From NCBI RefSeq assembly GCF_028993635.1, contig NZ_CP118631.1, positions 3,844,001 through 3,908,000 on the forward strand: DNA of 64,000 bases, in the 5' to 3' direction. The position numbers were made by a program, and so were the translations under genes. Each line of letters starts with the position of its first letter. Position 1 is the first letter of the stretch. The notes under the pieces were generated by a model. The model had not been told where the DNA came from, ran no database searches, and saw only the letters and a list, made by a program, of their open reading frames with translations. This document shows, piece after piece, positions 44,839-52,612 of this stretch. The stretch is from Mucilaginibacter sp. SJ (GTDB lineage Bacteria > Bacteroidota > Bacteroidia > Sphingobacteriales > Sphingobacteriaceae).

Positions 44839-45057
44839 TTATTTTGCCGTTATTTTATCCAGAACCGGCATAGCCAACTGTTTAACATCCTCCCCCTTTT
44901 TATCAGTAGAAAGTATTACCCTGCCATTTTTTGCCTCTTCTACCGCCCAGTTCAAAATGGTTAGCGCCTCTGTTGTAATTTTTGAAGTTTTTAAGTCCCC
45001 TAAATTTTTACTTAGGTTTTTCATAAAATCATCGTCAATATTTAGTCTAATTTCCAT
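44839..45057 (-). CDS. Small RHH-like (antitoxin/regulator-type) protein
   Basis: A 72-residue protein. The start MEIRLNIDDDFMKNLSKNLG gives a basic/beta strand followed by helices (TSKITTEALTILNWAVEEAKNG) and a conserved-looking RVILSTDKKG, resembling the ribbon-helix-helix-type small proteins with an ALxxxxWAxEExxxGRxIxS pattern. These are often DNA-binding autoregulators or adaptors paired with an effector. ATG 45057 was chosen over 45075 because the longer form adds MLNLNA before the strand. Function unknown; the membrane protein downstream is the obvious partner. Confidence 0.6.
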   Translation of the reverse strand: MEIRLNIDDDFMKNLSKNLGDLKTSKITTEALTILNWAVEEAKNGRVILSTDKKGEDVKQLAMPVLDKITAK

Positions 45058-45159
45058 GGCATTTAAATTTAACAATTAAATATACGGATAAATTTTGGAT
45101 AAAAAAAGGAATTTTATAGGATATTTCTGGAGCTTCCAGACTTAACACCAATGCCATAT

Positions 45160-45780
45160 CTAAACCTTATAATCCACAATACTCAATCTGTGCGTACAGA
45201 AGCCATACTCATGCTCCTGGTTGGAGCATACTATCGTAAGGCGACCGGCGGCAAATTGCTGTACAAGACTTAGATACCAATCAACGCCCTGGGTATCAAG
45301 GTTGGAGGTGGGCTCATCCAACATGAGCATGGGGGTATCGGCGCAAAAAGCAAGGGCCAGCTTAAGGCGCTGCTTCATTCCCGACGAGAAATATTTAATA
45401 AGCTTATTGGCACTTTTAGGCAGGTTAAGCAGCGCAATAACCTGCTCTTTATCTATCCCCGGCTTAAAGCTTTTAAATTTAAAATGAAAATCGATCATCT
45501 CGCTCATGGTAAACTCTTCTATCAGCTCAAGATAGGGAGCAGCAAGGCTTAAATGAGTAAAAACGGTATCTATTTCAACCGGCTTGCCTTCGTTAACAAA
45601 TTCAATTTTACCTGTAGAAGGCGAAAGGCTCCCGTTTAAAACCTGCAGTAAGGTTGATTTCCCGGAGCCGTTGGGGCCAAGGATGGCATATGACTCGCCG
45701 GAAGTAAAGGTATAATCTACTCCCCTGAAAATCCAGTCGCGGTTAAAGCGGCGGCCGATGTTTTGGAGGGTGATGGTCAT
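45160..45780 (-). CDS. ABC transporter ATP-binding protein
   Basis: A 206-residue single ABC ATPase: Walker A LGPNGSGKSTLL (about 33-44), Q-loop region, a signature reading FSSGMKQRLKLAL, Walker B MLMLDEPTSNLD and a degenerate H-region (CSNQEHEYGFC, with His nearby). It is compact, with no membrane subunit encoded next to it. In its sequence it resembles the CcmA/heme-exporter-like and gliding-type small ABC ATPases, but no assignment is possible. It lies upstream (minus-strand sense downstream) of lpxA across a repeat array. Confidence 0.87.
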   Translation of the reverse strand: MTITLQNIGRRFNRDWIFRGVDYTFTSGESYAILGPNGSGKSTLLQVLNGSLSPSTGKIEFVNEGKPVEIDTVFTHLSLAAPYLELIEEFTMSEMIDFHFKFKSFKPGIDKEQVIALLNLPKSANKLIKYFSSGMKQRLKLALAFCADTPMLMLDEPTSNLDTQGVDWYLSLVQQFAAGRLTIVCSNQEHEYGFCTHRLSIVDYKV

Positions 45781-45784
45781 AGGG

Positions 45785-45992
45785 AGCTTATGGTTGATGG
45801 TTCATAGTTCATAGCCGAAGAACCTGATTTGTAGCTTATGGTTGATGGTTCATAGCCAAAGAACCTGATTTGTAGCTTATGGTTGATGGTTCATAGTTCA
45901 TGGCCGGAGAACCTGATTTGTAGCTTATGGTTGATGCAATACAGAATCAGACAAGTGTGCGGCTATGAACAATGAACTATAACCCATCAACC
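45785..45992. repeat. Tandem 48-bp repeats with an inverted arm
   Basis: Three tandem copies of a 48-bp unit starting AGCTTATGGTTGATGGTTCA lie at 45785-45832, 45833-45873 (7 bp deleted) and 45874-45921, followed by a 15-bp partial copy. An inverted arm GGCTATGAACAATGAACTAT... lies at 45961-45992. The unit is made of TTCATAG/TTGATGG words. It fills the 214-bp gap between lpxA and the ABC ATPase gene. Confidence 0.88.
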
Positions 45993-45994
45993 GT

Positions 45995-46780
45995 TTAGGT
46001 ATTCCCAAACCCTTTCATGATACCGCGTTGCGAGTTTTGGAGGAAGTTGATGATCTCATCGCGTTCTACACTTGGGGTAAACTCGGCCTCGATGATATCA
46101 AGCGCTTTGGTTACGTTATATTTTTTAAGGAATATGATCCGGTAGATCTCCTGGATTTCGGCTATTGTAGCGGCCGAAAATCCCCTGCGGCGCAAACCTA
46201 CAGAGTTGATACCTACATATGACAGCGGCTCACGACCAGCCTTGGTAAACGGAGGAACGTCTTTACGTACCAGCGAACCGCCCGAGATCATGCTATGCGC
46301 GCCAATTTCAACAAACTGGTGCACTGCAGACGAGCCGCCGATGAAAGCGTAATCATAAACCGTAATGTGGCCTGCCAATTGCACGGCGTTGGCAACAATT
46401 ACGTTATCGCCAATAACACAATCATGCGCTACGTGTACATAGGCCATCAGCAAACAGTTGCTGCCAATGGTAGTGGTATTTTTATCAAGCGCGGTACCGC
46501 GGTTAAGAGTAACACACTCACGTATAGTAGTGTTATCGCCAATAGTTACGGTGCTTTGCTCGCCTTTATATTTTAAATCCTGCGGCGGGGCGGATACTAC
46601 CGCGCCGGGGAAGATCCGGCAATTTTTACCTATCCGGGCGCCATCCATAATTACGGAGTTGGAGCCTATCCAGGTACCTTCGCCAATTTCAACATCCTTG
46701 TGGATGGTAACGAATGGCTCAATTACCACGTTATCGGCAATTTTGGCCTGTGGATGGATGTATGCTAATGGCTGGATCAT
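45995..46780 (-). CDS. lpxA: UDP-GlcNAc acyltransferase (lipid A step 1)
   Basis: A 261-residue left-handed parallel beta-helix acyltransferase. Hexapeptide repeats run through residues 5-185 (IGEGTWIGSNSVI, IGDNTTIRECVTL), the catalytic His lies in LMAYVHVAHDCVIG, and a C-terminal helical domain follows (GLRRRGFSAATIAEIQEIYRIIF). LpxA transfers a 3-hydroxyacyl chain from acyl-ACP to UDP-GlcNAc in the cytoplasm. Its start overlaps the lpxC/fabZ stop by 4 nt (46777-46780), so translation is coupled. Confidence 0.96.
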   Translation of the reverse strand: MIQPLAYIHPQAKIADNVVIEPFVTIHKDVEIGEGTWIGSNSVIMDGARIGKNCRIFPGAVVSAPPQDLKYKGEQSTVTIGDNTTIRECVTLNRGTALDKNTTTIGSNCLLMAYVHVAHDCVIGDNVIVANAVQLAGHITVYDYAFIGGSSAVHQFVEIGAHSMISGGSLVRKDVPPFTKAGREPLSYVGINSVGLRRRGFSAATIAEIQEIYRIIFLKKYNVTKALDIIEAEFTPSVERDEIINFLQNSQRGIMKGFGNT

Positions 46781-48183
46781 GCTTCAGATTCTTTTACTTT
46801 TACAATTTGAGCCATCAGTTCGGCCTCAACAACAACACGGTCGCCCACCATCCCTATACCTTTCATGGTAGCTATGCCTCGGCGGATGGGAGCAATAAGG
46901 TCGCAAATATAAATAATAGTATCGCCGGGAACTACCTTGCTTTTAAAGCGGGCGTTCTCAATTTTCAGGAACAGGGTAAGGTAGTTTTGCGGATCGGGAA
47001 CCGTATTTAACACCAGGATGCCACCTGTTTGCACCATACCTTCAATTTGTAATACACCAGGGAAAATTGGCGCACCGGGGAAATGGCCTTTAAAAAACTC
47101 TTCGTTAATGGTTACATTTTTGCACCCTACAACGTGGCTTTTGGTAAGCTCCAGGATCTTATCAATCATCAGGAAAGGCTGGCGGTGAGGCAGCATGCCC
47201 ATAATTTCAACCGTATCAAAAACCGGCTTGGCGTTCAGGTCGTAAGTTTTTACCTGCTTACGGCTTTTTTCCTTTTTGATGAGCGCTTTGATCTTTTTAG
47301 CAAAGGCAACGTTAGCCGCGTGGCCTGGTCTTGCGGCCATGATATGCCCTTTTAACGGCACGCCAACCAGCGCCAAATCGCCTATCATATCCAGCAGCTT
47401 GTGGCGTGCCGGCTCATTTTGATGGCGAAGTTCAATATTATTTAAAATGCCCTGCGGGGCAACATTGATATCCTTGCGGTTAAAAAGCTTGGCCAAGTGG
47501 TTAAGTTCTTCCTGGTCAACATCTTTGTCAACAACCACGATGGCATTGTTCAGGTCGCCGCCTTTAATCAGGTCATGCTTTAACAACATTTCCAGCTCAT
47601 GCAAAAAGCAGAAGGTACGGCATGAAGCAATTTCTTTTTTAAACTCGCCAATGGTTGAGATACTGGCATGCTGGCTGCCCAGCACCTGCGAGTTATAGTC
47701 GACCATACAGGTAAAACGGTAATCATCCAAAGGCATGGCAACCATTTCAACCTTACGCTCAGGTTCAGAATAGTGAATATTGTATGGAATATGGTAATAT
47801 TCGCGGTCGGCATCCTGTTCAACCAGCCCAATTTCGGTTATTACGTCAACAAACTGTATCGAGCTGCCATCCATAATGGGGGTTTCGGGGCCATCAAGAT
47901 CAATCAGCAGGTTATCAACTTCAAGCCCAACCAAAGCGGCCAGCACGTGCTCAACAGTATTTACCGTAGCGCCGTTCTGGCTTATAGATGTTCCGCGCGA
48001 GGTATCGCTTACGTTATCAACATCGGCATCAATAATTGGCGCACCGGGAATATCAACCCTCCTGAATTTATAACCATGGTTTTCAGGAGCGGGATTAAAG
48101 GTCATTGTAACGCTTTGTCCGGTGTGCAAGCCTGTTCCTGATACCGAAACCGGCGCTTTAATAGTTCTTTGTTTAACGTTCAT
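46777..48183 (-). CDS. lpxC/fabZ: Bifunctional UDP-3-O-acyl-GlcNAc deacetylase / 3-hydroxyacyl-ACP dehydratase
   Basis: A 468-residue fusion. The N-terminal LpxC half (about 1-300) shows SGTGLHTG, TVEHVLAAL with a zinc His, and the C-terminal HKLLDMIGDLALVG and HxxxRPGH-like GHIMAARPGH. The C-terminal FabZ half (about 320-468) shows ILPHRQPFLMIDKI-type MLPHRQPFLMID, the catalytic GHFPGAPIFPGVLQIEGM and a final strand. The fusion is a normal arrangement in Bacteroidota. LpxC is the committed step of lipid A synthesis; FabZ dehydrates 3-hydroxyacyl-ACP, so the fusion links lipid A and fatty acid supply. Confidence 0.97.
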   Translation of the reverse strand: MNVKQRTIKAPVSVSGTGLHTGQSVTMTFNPAPENHGYKFRRVDIPGAPIIDADVDNVSDTSRGTSISQNGATVNTVEHVLAALVGLEVDNLLIDLDGPETPIMDGSSIQFVDVITEIGLVEQDADREYYHIPYNIHYSEPERKVEMVAMPLDDYRFTCMVDYNSQVLGSQHASISTIGEFKKEIASCRTFCFLHELEMLLKHDLIKGGDLNNAIVVVDKDVDQEELNHLAKLFNRKDINVAPQGILNNIELRHQNEPARHKLLDMIGDLALVGVPLKGHIMAARPGHAANVAFAKKIKALIKKEKSRKQVKTYDLNAKPVFDTVEIMGMLPHRQPFLMIDKILELTKSHVVGCKNVTINEEFFKGHFPGAPIFPGVLQIEGMVQTGGILVLNTVPDPQNYLTLFLKIENARFKSKVVPGDTIIYICDLIAPIRRGIATMKGIGMVGDRVVVEAELMAQIVKVKESEA

Positions 48184-48204
48184 ATTTAAATTTACAGGCT
48201 AAGG

Positions 48205-49254
48205 CTATTCGCTTGCCTTGCCTTTACGTAGTTCTTCAATCAATTTTTCAAGCTCATAAACCTTGCGATCAAGCTCGGGCAGCATTCGCAACTTCGCGTG
48301 GGCACGAAGGTAGTCTTTATATGGCATATTTGGAGAACCTCCCCAAGCCTTACCTTCTTCTGTGATAGAGCGATTTATACCTGTCTGGGCTGAAAACTGC
48401 GACCCATTGGCAATATTGAGGTGACCGGCAAAACCTACCTGGCCGCCAATCACAACCCTTTCGCCAATTTTAGTACTGCCCGATATGCCCGATTGCGCTG
48501 CAATCACGGTATGCGCCCCAATTTCAACATTGTGGGCTACCTGGATCAGGTTGTCAATTTTTGCTCCTTTGCGCACTATGGTCGAACCCATGGTAGCCCT
48601 GTCGATAGTGGTATTTGAACCCACTTCAACATCGTCCTCCAATATTACGTTACCAATTTGTGCAATTTTGGTGTAAGTACCGTCAGGGTTGGGTGCAAAT
48701 CCGAAGCCATCGCTGCCTATCACGGCCCCCGAGTGTACTATTACATTGTTCCCGATAACGCAATCAAAGTAAACGGTGGCGCCTGCAAACAGTGTTACAT
48801 TGTTGCCCAGGGTTACATTGTCGCCAATATTAACGTTGGAATAGATTTTACAATTATCGCCGATGGTTACATTTTGGCTGATGTAGGCAAACGCCCCGAC
48901 ATAAGCCCCCGTGCCAATCTGCGCCGTGGGATGAATAAAGCTTGGCTGTTCAATTCCTTTTTTATCCAGCCTGAAGGTGTTGTACTTATCAAGCAGGACA
49001 GTGAACGCGCTGTAAGCGTTCTCAACCCTGATCAGTGTAGCCTTTACCGGCTCCGTTAACTGCTGATCATTATTAACAATAACAATGGAGGCGTTAGTGG
49101 TATACAGAAACTGCTCATACTTAGGGTTGGCCAAAAAAGAAAGACTGCCGGCGCCGGCTTCCTCAATCTTGGCAAGCTGGCTAACAGTTGCTGAAGGATC
49201 GCCTTCCACAGTTCCGTTGAGCAGTAAACTTATATCATGAGCGGTAAATTGCAT
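48205..49254 (-). CDS. lpxD: UDP-3-O-acylglucosamine N-acyltransferase
   Basis: A 349-residue LpxD. The N-terminal uridine-binding-type domain (about 1-100) is followed by a long left-handed beta-helix of hexapeptide repeats (IGDNCKIYSNVNIGDNVTLG) with the catalytic His in IQVAHNVEIG, and a C-terminal helix (LDRKVYELEKLIEELRKG). It adds the second hydroxyacyl chain after LpxC. First gene of lpxD-lpxC/fabZ-lpxA; 21 bp separate it from lpxC/fabZ. Confidence 0.96.
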   Translation of the reverse strand: MQFTAHDISLLLNGTVEGDPSATVSQLAKIEEAGAGSLSFLANPKYEQFLYTTNASIVIVNNDQQLTEPVKATLIRVENAYSAFTVLLDKYNTFRLDKKGIEQPSFIHPTAQIGTGAYVGAFAYISQNVTIGDNCKIYSNVNIGDNVTLGNNVTLFAGATVYFDCVIGNNVIVHSGAVIGSDGFGFAPNPDGTYTKIAQIGNVILEDDVEVGSNTTIDRATMGSTIVRKGAKIDNLIQVAHNVEIGAHTVIAAQSGISGSTKIGERVVIGGQVGFAGHLNIANGSQFSAQTGINRSITEEGKAWGGSPNMPYKDYLRAHAKLRMLPELDRKVYELEKLIEELRKGKASE

Positions 49255-49313
49255 CGGGCAAATTTAAATGTTAAAATTGAAGCAACAAATTATTAATGAG
49301 TTATGAACAATGT

Positions 49314-49409
49314 TTAAGAAGTCGTAAGTCTTTAGTTATAAGCCAGAAGTCCAAAATCTTATTTTTCTTTTCTGACTTAAGACTTCCGACTTAGAACTTA
49401 AGACTACCC
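49314..49409. repeat. Inverted repeat of AAGTC/TAAGTC words
   Basis: A left arm 49314-49352 and right arm about 49370-49409 of reiterated AAGTCxTAAGTC-type words are arranged as an imperfect inverted repeat around a short AT spacer. The right arm overlaps the last bases of the HD phosphohydrolase gene (stop 49404-49406). Confidence 0.7.
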
Positions 49410-50639
49410 GGCAAGCAACTCCTTATTATAACACAGGATATATTTTTTCACCGTTTTGGCCAAAGCTACCAGGTTTGAGTTGTCGCTGGCGGCGGCAATA
49501 TCCTTCACTTCGCCGTTCTTCATCAATATGCCAATGTTACCATCGTTTTGGTTGTAAGCGTTATTACGGATAGATGTAGTAAATACAAAGTAAGCCTCAG
49601 CGTCTTCATAACTAATACCATACTTTTCCATCGCCTTTTGGCGGAGGCTTTCAACAAAAGCTTCATCGGGGCATTCGTTGGTAATATCAACCCTGAAAAG
49701 GTTACGCTGCACCAGGTTTTTGCAAAGATGGGAAAGTACCAGGTCGGGATGATATGCCCACACTTTTACCGATGCCATAATATCGGTATCATCCAAACAG
49801 GCAAACGTTTCCAGGTGATGGTCCTCGTTCATGAAAGCATCACGGCTAATGCGGTTCTTTAAAAAATGCATCAGGGCCGGAGTAGCAAACAGGTTTTCAC
49901 CCTGCGAGATCAATTCACGGCCGCGCCTGAAGATCTTGGTTAATACCTCCTCGCCTGCTATTACTGTTTTATGCAGATAAACCTGCCAGTACATGAGGCG
50001 GCGGGCTATCAAAAATTTTTCTATCGAGTAAATACCTTTTTCGTCAACAACTACATGGTCATCCTTAACATTGAGCATCTTGATGATACGCTCGGAGCTG
50101 ATCACCCCTTCGGATACGCCGGTGAAGAAACTGTCGCGGTTAAGGTAATCCAGCCTGTCCATATCCAGCTGACTGGATACCAGCTGGTGCAGGAACTTAC
50201 GCGGATAGGTATCATTAAAAATATTGATAGCCATGGTAAGCTTACCCTCAAACCGGGTATTAAGCTTATTCATTAGCATTGAGGAAATGTCTTCATGGGC
50301 GATACCATCAATAATAGTATTTTCCAAAGCGTGTGAAAATGGCCCGTGGCCAATATCATGCAATAATATGGCAATGGTAACCGCCTCCTCCTCTTCGGCA
50401 GAAATTTGATGGCCCTTGTTTCGGAGGGTTTCAAGCGCTGTATCCATCAGGTACATGGCACCCAAAGCGTGATGAAAACGGGTGTGCAATGCTCCGGGGT
50501 ATACCAGGTGGGTCATGCCCAGCTGTTTAATATAACGCAGCCGCTGAAAGTATGGATGGGATATGAGGTCAAAGATCAGTTCGGTAGGGATACTGATAAA
50601 ACCATAAACCGGGTCGTTAATTATTTTCTTTTTATTCAA
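49404..50639 (-). CDS. HD-domain phosphohydrolase (dGTPase-like/SAMHD1-like)
   Basis: A 411-residue HD-superfamily protein. The metal site is spread over TRFHHALG, ILLHDIGHGPFSHALE (HD pair) and a distal Asp in DMDRLDYLNRD, the organisation of the YdhJ/dGTPase-like group. A C-terminal helical domain follows. Substrates of this subgroup are usually nucleotides, but it is not shown here. No ATG begins the frame: the likely start is TTG at 50639, giving MNKKKIINDPVYGFI as in homologues I recall, with TTG 50660 as the alternative. It is upstream of lpxD across a repeat. Confidence 0.87.
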   Translation of the reverse strand: MNKKKIINDPVYGFISIPTELIFDLISHPYFQRLRYIKQLGMTHLVYPGALHTRFHHALGAMYLMDTALETLRNKGHQISAEEEEAVTIAILLHDIGHGPFSHALENTIIDGIAHEDISSMLMNKLNTRFEGKLTMAINIFNDTYPRKFLHQLVSSQLDMDRLDYLNRDSFFTGVSEGVISSERIIKMLNVKDDHVVVDEKGIYSIEKFLIARRLMYWQVYLHKTVIAGEEVLTKIFRRGRELISQGENLFATPALMHFLKNRISRDAFMNEDHHLETFACLDDTDIMASVKVWAYHPDLVLSHLCKNLVQRNLFRVDITNECPDEAFVESLRQKAMEKYGISYEDAEAYFVFTTSIRNNAYNQNDGNIGILMKNGEVKDIAAASDNSNLVALAKTVKKYILCYNKELLAG

Positions 50640-50756
50640 TGCCGCTTCTAATAATTGCAAAAATGTAAAACAAAGGTAAAATAAGCGCGTCAGGTTTGTT
50701 AAATTTTGTTAATACCTTTACTGAATAACAACAAAAGCATCTATTTGGGGTTTACA

Positions 50757-50888
50757 GTCTGAATCAGAATTTACAGAATTTTAGGATTCACAGAATGCGG
50801 AGACTTAGATTACGATATTTGAATTTGGGTTTAACCTTATACTGAATCATTCTGCTAATTTTCAAATTCTGAAAATTCTGATTCAGAC
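50757..50888. repeat. 41-bp inverted repeat of CAGAATT words
   Basis: Arms 50757-50797 and 50848-50888 are inverted copies matching at about 35 of 41 positions, with a 50-nt spacer. Arms begin GTCTGAATCAGAATTT and contain repeated CAGAATT words. The right arm ends 20 bases before the porX ATG, so the hairpin could lie in the porX leader. Confidence 0.88.
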
Positions 50889-50908
50889 GATTATTTAATA
50901 TACATACT

Positions 50909-52462
50909 ATGCAAGACACCACCATTTTATGGGCCGATGACGAAATTGACCTGCTAAGACCACATATACTTTTCCTGGGCGAAAAGGGCTACAAAGTAAC
51001 CACCGTTACCAATGGCTATGACGCCGTTGACTCTTTTAAGAACAATTATTTCGACCTGGTTTTTCTTGACGAGAACATGCCCGGCCTTACCGGCCTGGAA
51101 ACCCTGCAGCAGATCAAAAACATCAACAACGATGTACCTATTGTGCTGATCACCAAAAATGAGGAAGAGTACCTGATGGAAGATGCCATCGGTTCAAAGA
51201 TAGACGACTACCTGATTAAGCCGGTACACCCCAAGCAAATTTTGCTTACTATAAAAAAACTGACCGAAAACAAACGCCTCGTTACCGAGAAAACGACCAT
51301 GGCCTATCAGATGGATTTCCGCACACTGGGCATGACGCTTAACGAAAACCTGAGCCACCAGGAATGGGTTGACGTTTACAAGAAGCTGATTTACTGGGAG
51401 CTTGAGCTGGAAAAGCTGGAAGATGCTGGCATGCACGAGATCCTGACGCTGCAAAAGGCCGAAGCAAACATGCAGTTTTGCAAGTTTGTGGAGCGCAACT
51501 ACCTTAACTGGATCAAAAACCCGGATTTGGCGCCAACCTCATCGCCTCAATTATTTAAAAAGAAGGTATTTCCTAAGCTGGAAGGCAAAGGTCCCTTGTT
51601 TTTTATATTGATAGATAACCTGCGGTATGATCAGTTTAAGATCATTAACCCTATTATTTCCGAATATTTCAGGCTGGAGGAAGAGGATACTTATTATAGT
51701 ATCCTGCCAACGGCTACACAATATGCCCGTAACTCCATTTTTTCGGGGCTGATGCCTTTGGATATGGAACGCCGCTATCCATCTATGTGGCAAAACGATG
51801 AGGATGAAGGCGGCAAGAACTTGTACGAAGCCGAGTTTTTAGCCGATCACCTGAAACGTGTGCTGCGAAAGGATTGCAAACACTCATACCATAAGATCCT
51901 GAATATTGATGAAGGCCGGGCGCTGAACGAGTCGGTGAATAACCTCATGAATAACGAGCTTAATGTAGTGGTATACAACTTTGTGGATATGCTTTCGCAC
52001 GCCCGTACAGATATGCAGATGATCCGCGAGCTGGCAAGTGATGATGCAGCTTACCGTTCACTAACCCTGTCGTGGTTTGAGCATTCGCCCTTGTATGACC
52101 TGTTGAAATACCTGGCTCAAAAACAGGTACGCGTTATCATTACTACCGATCATGGTACCATCCGCGTAAAAAATCCAAGCAAAATTGTGGGCGATAGGAA
52201 TACCAACACCAACCTGCGTTATAAACAAGGTAAAAACCTGAATTATAATGCCAAGGAGGTTTTTCATATCCGCAACCCGCACGATGCCATGCTGCCAAGG
52301 CTGCACATCAGCTCAAGCTTTGTTTTTGCCAAGGAAGACAGCTATTTCGTGTACCCGAACAACTACAACCACTTTGTGAATTTCTATAACGAAACCTTCC
52401 AGCACGGCGGGATCTCGTTAGAGGAAATGATTGTGCCGGTGGTTACCTACGGGCCGAAATAG
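50909..52462 (+). CDS. porX: PorX-type response regulator with PglZ domain
   Basis: A 517-residue protein: receiver domain (about 1-120) with acidic pocket D10-D11, phosphoacceptor Asp54 in LVFLDENMP and Lys104 in YLIKPVHP; a helical linker; then a PglZ/alkaline-phosphatase-like domain (about 200-510) with metal-site residues in LIDNLRYDQF (Asp236) and TTDHGTIRVKNP. This architecture and length are those of PorX, the response regulator that controls the type IX secretion system in Porphyromonas gingivalis and is paired with the kinase PorY. PorY is not in the window, consistent with the two being encoded separately. Confidence 0.9.
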   Translation: MQDTTILWADDEIDLLRPHILFLGEKGYKVTTVTNGYDAVDSFKNNYFDLVFLDENMPGLTGLETLQQIKNINNDVPIVLITKNEEEYLMEDAIGSKIDDYLIKPVHPKQILLTIKKLTENKRLVTEKTTMAYQMDFRTLGMTLNENLSHQEWVDVYKKLIYWELELEKLEDAGMHEILTLQKAEANMQFCKFVERNYLNWIKNPDLAPTSSPQLFKKKVFPKLEGKGPLFFILIDNLRYDQFKIINPIISEYFRLEEEDTYYSILPTATQYARNSIFSGLMPLDMERRYPSMWQNDEDEGGKNLYEAEFLADHLKRVLRKDCKHSYHKILNIDEGRALNESVNNLMNNELNVVVYNFVDMLSHARTDMQMIRELASDDAAYRSLTLSWFEHSPLYDLLKYLAQKQVRVIITTDHGTIRVKNPSKIVGDRNTNTNLRYKQGKNLNYNAKEVFHIRNPHDAMLPRLHISSSFVFAKEDSYFVYPNNYNHFVNFYNETFQHGGISLEEMIVPVVTYGPK

Positions 52463-52477
52463 GGATAAAGGGGGCTT

Positions 52478-52523
52478 GTCAGTCTGAGTGTTTAAATCCA
52501 GCGGCCTCTGAAGGGGAAATGAC
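52478..52523. repeat. 46-bp REP-like sequence, copy A-left
   Basis: Runs from GTCAGTCTGAGTG to GGGAAATGAC and is nearly identical to the reverse complement of 54095-54139. It has the same terminal words (GTCAxxCTGAG, ATGAC) as the neighbouring 70-bp REP. Confidence 0.75.
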
Positions 52524-52535
52524 AAAAGAGGGCCT

Positions 52536-52605
52536 GTCAGTCTGAGCCTGTCGAAGACTCGTGCGGAGAGGCCTGCCGCCATACTTCGACGAGCTACCCA
52601 TGACA
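52536..52605. repeat. 70-bp REP-like palindrome, left copy
   Basis: GTCGAAG (52550-52556) pairs with CTTCGAC (52584-52590) around an inner GCGG/CCGC stem; the element starts GTCAGTCTGAGCC and ends GAGCTACCCATGAC. A 70-bp relative lies at 54154-54223 on the other side of the IS110 element. Confidence 0.85.
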
Positions 52606-52612
52606 TAATAAT

